The translations under genes were made by a program, and so were the position numbers. Source: Burkholderiales bacterium (GTDB lineage Bacteria > Pseudomonadota > Gammaproteobacteria > Burkholderiales > Burkholderiaceae_D). From it: 5,497 nucleotides of DNA. Location: contig SYFN01000054.1 of the NCBI GenBank assembly GCA_005800405.1, positions 1-5,497 of the forward strand. Direction: 5' to 3'. The notes below the pieces were generated by a model, which saw only the letters and a list, made by a program, of their open reading frames with translations, had not been told where the DNA came from and did no database searches. The number at the start of each line of letters is the position of its first letter. Positions within the stretch are counted from its first letter, which is position 1. Shown here one piece after another: positions 1-5,497 of the stretch.

Positions 1-446
1 AACAGCAGATCACCATGGCCAAGGCAATGGCGTGGGCCAACAACAGCTATGTAGCAGTTGCCAACGCGGCTGGCTTCGATGGCGTGTACTCTTACTTCGG
101 TCATTCGGCTATCGTTGGCTTCGATGGCCGTACGCTCGGTGAGTGCGCTGAAGAAGAGATGGGCATTCAGTATGCTGAACTGTCCATATCGCTGATTCGT
201 GACGCGCGCAAGAACAGCCAATCCAATAACCACTTGTACAAGCTGCTGCACCGTGGCTACACTGGCAAGATCAATTCCGGCGAAGACGTAAATGGTGTTG
301 CTGCATGCCCGTATGAGTTCTATGGCAAGTGGATCAATGATCCGGAAGGAACACGCAAGATGGTTGAGGCTTTAACGCGTGATACACCCGGAACCGAGGA
401 CGCACCGATCGAGGGGATCCCGAACAAGTCCACAGCCCACCGTTAA
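1..446 (+). CDS. amiE: Aliphatic amidase AmiE, C-terminal part (5' end outside window)
   Basis: AmiE hydrolyses short aliphatic amides such as acetamide to the carboxylate and ammonia in the cytoplasm; it is a nitrilase-superfamily enzyme. The frame is open from the first base (codons at 3, 6, 9...), so the ATG at 15 is an internal methionine and not the start. From memory of the P. aeruginosa protein (346 residues), the visible part aligns from about residue 199 to the end, with [33 protein letters not shown] and EEEMGIQYA nearly identical. The implied full length is about 345 residues. The Glu-Lys-Cys catalytic triad (E59, K134, C166 in P. aeruginosa) lies upstream of the window. The last 30 or so residues are divergent, as is usual in the family. 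The TAA stop at 444-446 is followed closely by an intrinsic terminator. The downstream AmiC and AmiR genes confirm the amidase-operon context. Confidence 0.97.
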   Translation, partial: QQITMAKAMAWANNSYVAVANAAGFDGVYSYFGHSAIVGFDGRTLGECAEEEMGIQYAELSISLIRDARKNSQSNNHLYKLLHRGYTGKINSGEDVNGVAACPYEFYGKWINDPEGTRKMVEALTRDTPGTEDAPIEGIPNKSTAHR

Positions 447-455
447 GCTTCGGTG
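438..455 (+). other. Small hairpin spanning the amiE stop codon
   Basis: A perfect 5-bp stem, CACCG (438-442) with CGGTG (451-455), encloses an 8-base loop that contains the amiE stop codon. It lies just upstream of the strong terminator hairpin. It may protect the 3' end of the amiE message, or may be chance. A competing 4-bp hairpin, GTGA (453-456) with TCAC (463-466) and a six-base loop, would exclude it. Neither loop shows the A at position 1 and G at position 4 expected for AmiR-type (ANTAR) RNA targets. Confidence 0.3.
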
Positions 456-465
456 ACTTCGTTCA

Positions 466-502
466 CACGCCCCAATTGCCTATGCTTGGGGCGTGAATTT
501 TT
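466..502 (+). terminator. Intrinsic terminator between amiE and the AAA+ gene
   Basis: A perfect 10-bp inverted repeat, CACGCCCCAA (466-475) with TTGGGGCGTG (486-495), encloses a 10-base loop. After AA it is followed by five T (498-502). The GC-rich lower stem plus T tract is the classic Rho-independent form. It should end most transcripts after amiE, so the downstream ATPase, VWA and regulator genes would depend on readthrough, antitermination or another promoter. It also decides the start of the next gene, because a GTG at 453 in the same frame would place this hairpin inside the coding region. Confidence 0.82.
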
Positions 503-512
503 GACCCCGCCG

Positions 513-1322
513 ATGAACGACCTAATTCAGCCGTACTACATTTCGTCTGAGCCTTATTATCAAAGTGCAGGAAACGAGATCCAATTATTCGAAGCTGCCT
601 ACCGCTTGCGAATGCCAATGGTATTAAAAGGACCTACTGGATGCGGCAAGACGCGCTTCATGGAGCACATGGCGTGGCGCTTACAACGGCCCTTGATCAC
701 CGTCGCCTGTAACGAGGACATGACCGCTTCCGACCTGGTCGGGCGGTTTCTGCTAGATGCCAACGGCACAGTCTGGCACGATGGTCCATTGACGATTGCC
801 GCGCGTTACGGTGCAATCTGCTATCTCGATGAGGTAGTCGAGGCACGTCAGGACACCACGGTCATTATTCACCCACTGACAGATAATCGTCGTACGCTGC
901 CGCTCGACAAGCGGGGTGAACTGATTCATGCGCATCCGGACTTTCAGCTCGTGGTGTCGTATAACCCTGGCTATCAAAGCCTGACCAAAGATCTCAAGCA
1001 ATCAACGAAGCAGCGCTTTGGTGCACTCGATTTCGACTACCCGGAAGAAAAAATAGAAACTGACATCGTCGCCTATGAAAGTGGTGTGGCAACAGAGATC
1101 GCCAACAAACTGGTCGGTATTGCGCATCGCTCGCGCGCCTTGCGTGGACGAGGGCTGGAAGAAGGGATTTCAACCCGTATGCTGATTCACGCTGGCGCAC
1201 TGATCTCTGCCGGCGTCTCTGCGCGAGAGGCCTGTCGACTCGCCATGGCGCGGCCGATTACTGACGATCCCGATATGCTCTCGGCACTCGATGGGTTCAT
1301 TGATGTTTACTTCGGTATCTGA
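513..1322 (+). CDS. AAA+ ATPase of the MoxR group, CbbQ/NirQ/NorQ family, in the amiB position of an amidase operon
   Basis: This 269-residue protein has a full AAA+ core: Walker A GPTGCGKT (residues 40-47), Walker B AICYLDEV (101-108, D106 and E107), sensor-1 asparagine in SYNPGY (N151), a likely arginine finger in KQRF (R168), and a C-terminal CbbQ-type helical region with GISTR (218-222). Relatives form hexamers that, with a VWA partner, remodel an enzyme: CbbQ/CbbO removes inhibitors from RuBisCO, and NorQ/NorD is needed for active nitric oxide reductase. The ATG at 513 is preferred because MNDLIQPYY...EPYYQ is the typical CbbQ N-terminus, whereas the in-frame GTG at 453 would translate through a terminator. 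No clear Shine-Dalgarno sequence precedes 513. In P. aeruginosa the ATPase AmiB occupies this place. No RuBisCO or nor genes are visible, so the likely client is the amidase; this is inference, and I leave the symbol blank for that reason. Confidence 0.95.
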   Translation: MNDLIQPYYISSEPYYQSAGNEIQLFEAAYRLRMPMVLKGPTGCGKTRFMEHMAWRLQRPLITVACNEDMTASDLVGRFLLDANGTVWHDGPLTIAARYGAICYLDEVVEARQDTTVIIHPLTDNRRTLPLDKRGELIHAHPDFQLVVSYNPGYQSLTKDLKQSTKQRFGALDFDYPEEKIETDIVAYESGVATEIANKLVGIAHRSRALRGRGLEEGISTRMLIHAGALISAGVSAREACRLAMARPITDDPDMLSALDGFIDVYFGI

Positions 1323-3294
1323 GCGCGTCGCGGCCGATACCCTGCATCCTGCGTTATCGGATGCGTTGTCTGCATTGCCGCCGCGATTGCGCAATCGAGC
1401 CACGGAAGAGGAACTCACAGCGCTGCTGAGAGATGCTGCGCAGTCAGCACCCGGTCTGGAGCCAGCCCTGGGCTCTCATCTTGGTTTTGTGCTGAACTCC
1501 CTTGATGTGAGTGGCTTGCGGCGCTGGATACTGACCGGAATGCGTCTCTATGCAAACCATCCTGGGCAACTTGCCGCTTATTTTCGTCTGGAAGATGCCG
1601 CTGCGGCGCAGGCGATGGTGGCTGAAGCCAAAGGTATTTCGTTCGAGCGCGCGCGTCATTCGCTTCAATACTTCACCACCGGATTTGGTCAAGCTGATTT
1701 ATCGCTCGTAGCACGCCGTCAGCGCAGCCTGAATGCGCTGCCGCTGCGCACGGTGATCAGCCAAGGTACTTTGTTACTTCCCGATCATTATCTCGCCTGG
1801 GATGGCGCGACCCGGGGAAATATCTATCGTGCCGCAGTGGCTCATGTATTGGCGCACCTGCAGTACTCGCCACGTCACCAGCCAGCAGGAAAAAAAAAGC
1901 CTTTACTGATCGCGGTGCTGTCCTTGATCGAAGATGCGCGTGTCGAGCGATTGGCGATTCAGCGGTTTCCTGGGCTCTGGTCATTATGGAGCTGCTTCCA
2001 TACCGCCCACGGTGAGAGTAATGAGCTCACTTTTTTTTCGCTCGCGGCGCGCTTGTCGCGCGCCTTGCATGATCCGAATTATCAAGACCAGAACCACTGG
2101 GTGAACAAAGGGCGCGAATTATTCGAGGCAGAAGCGGCATTGGGACTGGATGATCCAGCGCGTTTCTCTGAGGTCGGAAAAATACTTGGCAGTGACCTCG
2201 GTCAGATGCGCGTGCGCTTCGTGCAGGACCTCTACGCGGTGCAACCGGCCTATCGCGACGATAACAGCTTCCTTTGGGAATTCGAGCAGGACGCACCACC
2301 CGATACACCGCCCGAAGAAAGTCTGTCGCGTTCCTCAGTACAGATAGAAGCGACTGATCAAAAAGCCGAGACAGCGATGCTCGTCTCGCCGATTGAGCAG
2401 CCGCCGGGTCAGCGCTTTATTTATCCTGAGTGGGACTACCGTGAAAATCAGCTGCGTCACGCCTGGGCCACCGTGCATGATCGTCTGGCGCGCGACGCTA
2501 CCGAGATTGTTTCCAATGGTCGCCACCGTAGCCTAGTACGCGGCGTATCGCTCGATACGCATTCGCGCACCCTCGACCGGGCGGTACGGCTACGCCGCCA
2601 GCACGAAGGTGAATCGCTAGATTTGAATGCGGCCGTCGAGGGCCGGATTAGTTGGCGTGCGCGCATCACCCCGGATCCGAGGATCTTTCAGCGTCCGGGC
2701 AAGCGGCGTCGACATGCTGCTATTTTGTTGTTGGTCGATCTTTCCGAGTCGACCAATGATCGGGTCAAGGGCTTTACCTCGATATTGGACGTCGAGAAAC
2801 AGGCTGCAGATCTTTTGTCACAATCCATTGATACCAACTATGACTGTCTTGCAATTGATGGCTTTCATTCGGATGGTCGTGAAAAGGTGCATTATCTAAG
2901 GCTGAAAGAATTCGATGAGCCGTATGGTGAGTCCCAACGGAGAGTGCTGATGCGGCAGCAAGGCTCGCTATCAACGCGGATGGGTGCCGCATTCAGGCAT
3001 GCCGGGTTTCGTTTACATCAGCAGCGGGCAGAAAAGCGCATATTGCTGCTAGTGACGGACGGTGAGCCATCGGATGTTGATGTTATTGATAGAGATTATC
3101 TGGTCGAAGATGCCCGTCATGCGGTACATTACCTAGGCATGAAAGGTGTCACGGTTTTTGGACTGACCCTCGATAAGGCTGCCGGTTCGTATATAAAAAA
3201 GATTTTCGGTGCCCGCAACTATACTATTGTTGATAACGCACTTTCTTTACCAGTTCAGTTGACGCGAACGCTGGCTCAGATTGCTGCACGCTGA
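1291..3294 (+). CDS. VWA-domain protein of the CbbO/NorD type, partner of the AAA+ ATPase
   Basis: This 667-residue protein has no signal peptide or membrane segment. Residues 1-330 form a helical N-terminal region of the CbbO/NorD kind, including [10 protein letters not shown] (161-170) and HVLAHLQYS (185-193). An acidic, Pro-rich linker spans about 331-373, then the family signature IYPEWDY (377-383). A C-terminal von Willebrand A domain covers about 470-667. Its metal site (MIDAS) looks complete: DLSES (D483, S485, S487), T562 in STRMG, and D590 in TDGEPSD. In CbbO the VWA domain docks the AAA+ hexamer onto the client enzyme. The first ATG (1291) overlaps the ATPase gene by 32 bases and a second ATG at 1303 by 20; neither has a clear ribosome site, and coupled translation is likely. 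It ends in tandem stops TGA TAA (3292-3297). The gene carries unusual A9 and T8 runs. The assignment to CbbO/NorD is firm; the client is unknown. Confidence 0.93.
   Translation: MGSLMFTSVSERVAADTLHPALSDALSALPPRLRNRATEEELTALLRDAAQSAPGLEPALGSHLGFVLNSLDVSGLRRWILTGMRLYANHPGQLAAYFRLEDAAAAQAMVAEAKGISFERARHSLQYFTTGFGQADLSLVARRQRSLNALPLRTVISQGTLLLPDHYLAWDGATRGNIYRAAVAHVLAHLQYSPRHQPAGKKKPLLIAVLSLIEDARVERLAIQRFPGLWSLWSCFHTAHGESNELTFFSLAARLSRALHDPNYQDQNHWVNKGRELFEAEAALGLDDPARFSEVGKILGSDLGQMRVRFVQDLYAVQPAYRDDNSFLWEFEQDAPPDTPPEESLSRSSVQIEATDQKAETAMLVSPIEQPPGQRFIYPEWDYRENQLRHAWATVHDRLARDATEIVSNGRHRSLVRGVSLDTHSRTLDRAVRLRRQHEGESLDLNAAVEGRISWRARITPDPRIFQRPGKRRRHAAILLLVDLSESTNDRVKGFTSILDVEKQAADLLSQSIDTNYDCLAIDGFHSDGREKVHYLRLKEFDEPYGESQRRVLMRQQGSLSTRMGAAFRHAGFRLHQQRAEKRILLLVTDGEPSDVDVIDRDYLVEDARHAVHYLGMKGVTVFGLTLDKAAGSYIKKIFGARNYTIVDNALSLPVQLTRTLAQIAAR
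1890..1898 (+). repeat. A9 homopolymer with in-frame A_AAA_AAG slippery heptamer
   Basis: Nine consecutive A within the VWA gene encode part of Gly-Lys-Lys-Lys (residues 200-203). In the gene's frame the last bases read A AAA AAG (1893-1899), the same slippery heptamer used for -1 frameshifting in E. coli dnaX. A -1 shift would reach a TGA at 2013-2015 and give a product of about 241 residues holding only the N-terminal region. I see no convincing stimulatory stem-loop just downstream, so function is not shown. The run is also a candidate site for RNA polymerase slippage or length mutation. Confidence 0.5.
2031..2038 (+). repeat. T8 homopolymer in the VWA gene
   Basis: Eight consecutive T occur 132 bases after the A9 run and encode Phe-Phe in the context [10 protein letters not shown] (residues 246-255). 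The reading frame continues intact across it. It could be a slippage-prone site; no evidence of actual length variation is available from one sequence. Confidence 0.4.
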
Positions 3295-3347
3295 TAAACC
3301 GATGTTTAAATAAGGCATGCTACTACTGATGTGTTGGAACAATAAAC
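3295..3347 (+). other. Short gap between the VWA gene and amiC, with weak ribosome site
   Basis: These 53 bases are AT-richer than the flanking genes. TTGGAAC supplies a weak Shine-Dalgarno core, GGA, at 3336-3338, nine bases before the amiC ATG at 3348. I see no terminator hairpin and no convincing -35/-10 pair, so amiC is probably transcribed together with the upstream genes. Confidence 0.45.
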
Positions 3348-4501
3348 ATGGCGAATAAAGATCCGGTCAAAGTTGGTGTCTTGTACTCGCAGACTGGCGT
3401 GACCTCGGCTATCGAGTCTTCCCAGCGGCTGGGGACGCTGCTTGCTATCGAGGAGATCAATGATCACGGTGGCATCGATGGACGCGAGATTGTCGATATT
3501 GAGTATGATGCGGCTTCAGATCCCTACCATTTTCGTCATTTAGCCGAGCGTCTGGTGGCCATTGATAACGTCAACGTGATTTTTGGCTGCTACATGTCAA
3601 GCACGCGCAAGGCAGTGACGCCGATTGTTGAGAAATACAACCGGATTCTGTTTTACGCGACCCTCTACGAAGGCTTCGAGTTTTCGAACAACATCATCTA
3701 TACAGGCGCCGCACCAAATCAAAATAGTGTGCAGCTTGCTGATTTCATGATGTCCATGTTTGGTGGTCAGGTCTACTTGGTGGGGTCAGATTACATCTAC
3801 CCTTACGAGTCTAACCGGATTATGTCGGATCTGGTTCATCAGCGTCCCGATGGCAGCATCGTTGCTCAGCGCTATGTACCATTGAACGCGGGGTCGAAGG
3901 ACTTTGAAAGTATCGTCGCCGAGATCAAGGAACTGCAGCCAGATTTCATCTTCTCTACCGTAGTCGGTGATGCGACCCAGCATCTCTATCGTGCCTATGC
4001 GGAGGCGGGGCTGGATCCGAAATCAATGCCGATTGCGAGCCTAACGACCTCCGAGGTTGAGGTCGCACAAATGGGCGCGGCTGCTGCGGCGGGACACTTT
4101 ACGGCGGCGCCGTACTTCACCTCGATTGACTCAGCCGAAAATCATCGTGTTCTACAGCGCTTCCGTGCGCGATTCGGTGACGAGATTCGACCCAATGCGT
4201 GCTGGGAGGCCGCATATTTTCAGGTTCATCTTTTCGCTAATGCAATGCGCGGTGCGGGTACGGATAGTGTGCCCGTTTTGATGCCCCAAATTCTTGAAAG
4301 TGATTTCTTGCGCCGCAGGGGCGGGTGCGCGTCGAGCCGTCCAATCATCACACCCACTTGTACCCACGAATTGGGCGGGTTAATTCGAAGGGCGAGTTTG
4401 CGATCGTGCGTGCATCGAAGAATGCGGTTGTGCCTGACCCTTATCTGGTCACGCATTCATTGGGCGACTGGACACTTGCCCTCGAGACCTTGCAGGATTG
4501 A
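3348..4501 (+). CDS. amiC: AmiC, amide sensor and negative regulator of the amidase operon; reading frame broken near 4310
   Basis: AmiC is a cytoplasmic periplasmic-binding-fold protein. It sequesters AmiR and releases it when acetamide or similar amides bind. No signal peptide is present, as in P. aeruginosa AmiC. Conserved stretches include VGVLYSQTGVTS (9-20), FGCYMSSTRKAV (79-90), APNQNS (122-127), GSDYIYPYESN (146-156), FSTVVG (202-207) and SLTTSE (231-236). Against my memory of P. aeruginosa AmiC (385 residues), pocket residues Ser85, Tyr104, Thr106 and Tyr150 correspond to S84, Y103, T105 and Y149, while Pro107 is replaced by L106. The frame is correct to residue 321 (DFL), then breaks. 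Reading on from base 4310 in the -1 frame restores APQGRVRVE, SNHHTHL, VPDPYLV and GDWTLALE. The restored protein has 384 residues and ends at TGA 4499-4501, overlapping the amiR ATG. Read literally, the frame runs to 4610 with 99 unrelated residues. Confidence 0.93.
4305..4318 (+). other. Single-base deletion (frameshift) in amiC
   Basis: The codons TTC TTG end the correct frame at 4310. The family-like continuation, GCG CCG CAG (Ala-Pro-Gln), begins by re-using base 4310. An ancestral TTG GCG with one G lost explains this exactly. No canonical X XXY YYZ slippery heptamer is present, so programmed frameshifting is unlikely. A real mutation and a sequencing or assembly error cannot be told apart from this sequence. 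Confidence 0.88.
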
Positions 4502-4503
4502 TG
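4494..4503 (+). promoter_or_regulatory. amiC-amiR translational coupling junction (TGATG)
   Basis: The restored amiC frame ends in TGA at 4499-4501, and the amiR ATG is 4501-4503, sharing one A. AGGA at 4494-4497 is only three bases from this ATG, too close for an ideal ribosome site. Reinitiation by ribosomes finishing amiC is therefore the likely way amiR is translated, which would tie AmiR synthesis to its inhibitor AmiC. The amiC frameshift would disrupt this coupling, since shifted ribosomes terminate 110 bases further on. Confidence 0.7.
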
Positions 4504-5151
4504 GCACAGCCAAAGACATCGACGCGTTCTACCATGCGCGTCATACGCGAGGCGCCACAGATTTTGCGCGACCTCCGTTCACTGCGTGTATGTGTATTTC
4601 ACCCGCGTGATCAAGACGGTCAGGGCTTGACCCGTCAATTAGAGCGCATCGGTTGTCAGGTGCAGGCGTTTTGGCCGCCGCTTCCCGATTTACCCGAAGG
4701 TACCGACGTGGTGTTTCTTGCGTTGTCACCGGATATGCTCGGTGCGGACTTTGCGTGTTGCCAACGTGAAGATACACCACCCATTATTGCCGTGATCAAC
4801 TACGAAAATCCGACCTTGATCGAAGCAGTGCTTCGGCTTGGCGCGATCGCCACTGTGGCGTCACCCGTACGTTCGTTTGGCTTGTTATCGGTACTGGTGC
4901 TGGCTCGCGACTGGCATGACACAGTCAAAAAACAGCAAAAGCGTATTACCCAGTTGGAGGCAAAGCTGCGTGGTGCGCGGCAGATCGCCGAGGCACAAGA
5001 GATTCTCTGTACACAGCACGGAATTTTAAAAGAAGAGGCCTACCACGTGATTCGCGAGCAGGCGATGCAGAAGCGAGTGACAGCAGAAGAGATCGCACGC
5101 TCCATTATCAATGCCAATGAAATCTTGAGCGTCAAAAAACTGCGCTCCTGA
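4501..5151 (+). CDS. amiR: AmiR, ANTAR-domain transcription antiterminator
   Basis: AmiR binds the leader RNA of the amidase operon and prevents termination; AmiC holds it inactive without inducer. From the ATG at 4501 the protein has 216 residues against 196 in P. aeruginosa. Residues 27-135 form a pseudo-receiver domain: LRSLRVCVFHP, then IGCQVQAFWPP (50-60, compare IGCSVRQCWPP in P. aeruginosa) and DVVFLALSP (69-77). The usual phospho-acceptor Asp after the third strand is absent, as expected for this phosphorylation-independent regulator. A long helix or coiled coil (about 136-165, rich in K, Q, R and E) leads to the three-helix ANTAR domain (about 160-207), with AQEILCTQHG, EEAYHVIREQAM and VTAEEIARSII. 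Extra length lies at the N-terminus and in the last eight or so residues (ILSVKKLRS). An alternative ATG at 4534 would shorten it by 11 residues, but the TGATG overlap favours 4501. Confidence 0.93.
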   Translation: MAQPKTSTRSTMRVIREAPQILRDLRSLRVCVFHPRDQDGQGLTRQLERIGCQVQAFWPPLPDLPEGTDVVFLALSPDMLGADFACCQREDTPPIIAVINYENPTLIEAVLRLGAIATVASPVRSFGLLSVLVLARDWHDTVKKQQKRITQLEAKLRGARQIAEAQEILCTQHGILKEEAYHVIREQAMQKRVTAEEIARSIINANEILSVKKLRS

Positions 5152-5164
5152 ATCCCGTAAGCGC
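5134..5164 (-). terminator. Possible intrinsic terminator for the minus-strand hydrolase gene, inside the amiR 3' end
   Basis: Read on the - strand, GCGCT (5164-5160) pairs with AGCGC (5146-5142), extendable by one T-G wobble pair, around an 11- to 13-base loop. Two bases later come six T (complement of the A run at 5134-5139). The short stem makes this a modest terminator. It overlaps the last codons and stop of amiR. On the + strand the same stem lacks a T tract, so no clear terminator for amiR is seen. Confidence 0.4.
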
Positions 5165-5170
5165 TACTGG

Positions 5171-5497
5171 TCAAAGGCTTTTAATCAGACGAAGAATGTC
5201 TCGAAATGCAGGATGATCTGCATGACCCATCCATTCAAACAGAGCCATCTCGGTCGAGATGACCGGTACTCCTTGCTGCCGCAAGCGATGCGCAGCGAGT
5301 TCTTTATTCTGAGCGTGCCGCGAGGCGACCGCATCAGCAACAAAACAGGGTTTGTAGCCATGCTCCACCAAGCCCAGTACCGTTTGCAGCACGCAGACAT
5401 GTGCCTCCATACCGGTCACGACGATCTGGCTTTTGCCTAGGCGCTTGAGCGTTTGCATGATGGCAGCATCATCGGCACATGAGAAATGTCGCTTGTG
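5171..5497 (-). CDS. Isochorismatase-family cysteine hydrolase, C-terminal part (5' end outside window)
   Basis: The frame is open from the right edge of the window to TGA at 5173-5171, giving 108 residues of a protein usually about 180-220 long. HKRHFSC at the edge (5497-5477) carries the likely catalytic Lys. VVTGMEAHVCVLQT carries the likely nucleophile Cys (codon 5395-5393) of the Asp-Lys-Cys triad; the Asp lies outside the window. HGYKPCFVADAVASR and GVPVISTEMALFEW are typical of the YcaC-like branch of the family. Members hydrolyse varied small substrates, including nicotinamide and other amides, so the substrate cannot be assigned. The gene is convergent with amiR, with 19 bases between stop codons, and is probably transcribed independently of the amidase operon. 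The ATG at 5458-5456 is an internal methionine and not the start. Confidence 0.9.
   Translation of the reverse strand, partial: HKRHFSCADDAAIMQTLKRLGKSQIVVTGMEAHVCVLQTVLGLVEHGYKPCFVADAVASRHAQNKELAAHRLRQQGVPVISTEMALFEWMGHADHPAFRDILRLIKSL

Noticed and set aside
438..466. Twin small hairpins as an AmiR (ANTAR) RNA target
   Set aside because: The two candidate hairpins overlap and exclude each other, and their loops lack the A1/G4 pattern; the true target is expected upstream of amiE, outside the window.
453..512. GTG start at 453 that would lengthen the AAA+ protein by 20 residues
   Set aside because: The extension would be encoded by the terminator hairpin and shows no family similarity; the ATG at 513 gives the typical CbbQ N-terminus.
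501..528. TTGACC (501-506) as a -35 box for an internal promoter
   Set aside because: No reasonable -10 element lies at 16-18 bases spacing, and the site overlaps the terminator T tract and the start of the ATPase gene.
4305..4318. Programmed -1 ribosomal frameshift in amiC
   Set aside because: No canonical slippery heptamer or clear downstream structure; a simple loss of one G in TTGGCG explains the break better.
4498..4500. TTG at 4498 as the amiR start
   Set aside because: The adjacent ATG at 4501 is a far stronger start and forms the TGATG overlap with restored amiC.
5213..5440. Plus-strand open frame opposite the hydrolase gene
   Set aside because: It mirrors a minus-strand gene with clear isochorismatase motifs and has no recognisable domain or ribosome site.
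1..5497. CRISPR array, tRNA or rRNA genes, insertion sequences or attachment sites
   Set aside because: No repeat-spacer pattern, cloverleaf-like sequence, transposase or long direct or inverted repeat was seen; nearly all bases are in recognisable genes.

Overview
The window holds most of an aliphatic-amidase operon on the + strand, followed by the 3' end of a convergent hydrolase gene on the - strand. Base composition is moderately GC-rich, genes are tightly packed and often overlap, and every protein resembles proteobacterial families. A beta- or gammaproteobacterium is the best guess; I cannot name a genus. The CbbQ/CbbO-type pair is reminiscent of chemolithoautotrophs, but no RuBisCO gene is visible.

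Layout: 1-446 is the C-terminal part (about 145 residues) of aliphatic amidase AmiE. A strong intrinsic terminator at 466-502 separates it from an AAA+ ATPase of the CbbQ/NirQ/NorQ family (513-1322). This gene overlaps a 667-residue VWA-domain protein of the CbbO/NorD type (1291-3294). After a 53-base gap come AmiC, the amide-sensing periplasmic-binding-fold regulator (3348-4501, one reading-frame break near 4310), and AmiR, the ANTAR-domain RNA-binding antiterminator (4501-5151, joined to amiC by a TGATG stop/start overlap). At 5171-5497 on the - strand is the C-terminal half of an isochorismatase-family cysteine hydrolase.

How it fits together: in Pseudomonas aeruginosa the operon is amiE-amiB-amiC-amiR-amiS. 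AmiC holds AmiR inactive until a short amide binds, then AmiR lets transcription pass a leader terminator upstream of amiE, and AmiB is an ATPase of unclear role. Here the position between amiE and amiC is filled by a complete AAA+/VWA pair of the kind that, as CbbQO, remodels inhibited RuBisCO, and, as NorQD, helps assemble nitric oxide reductase. The main hypothesis is that this pair is a dedicated activase or assembly machine for the amidase. The terminator between amiE and the pair would make the enzyme abundant and the machine and regulators scarce.

The second notable point is the frame break in amiC. Dropping one base position restores a 384-codon AmiC that ends exactly at the amiR start codon. 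It is therefore either a recent one-base deletion or a sequencing error. As written, the gene yields a protein with an aberrant C-terminus that runs into amiR.
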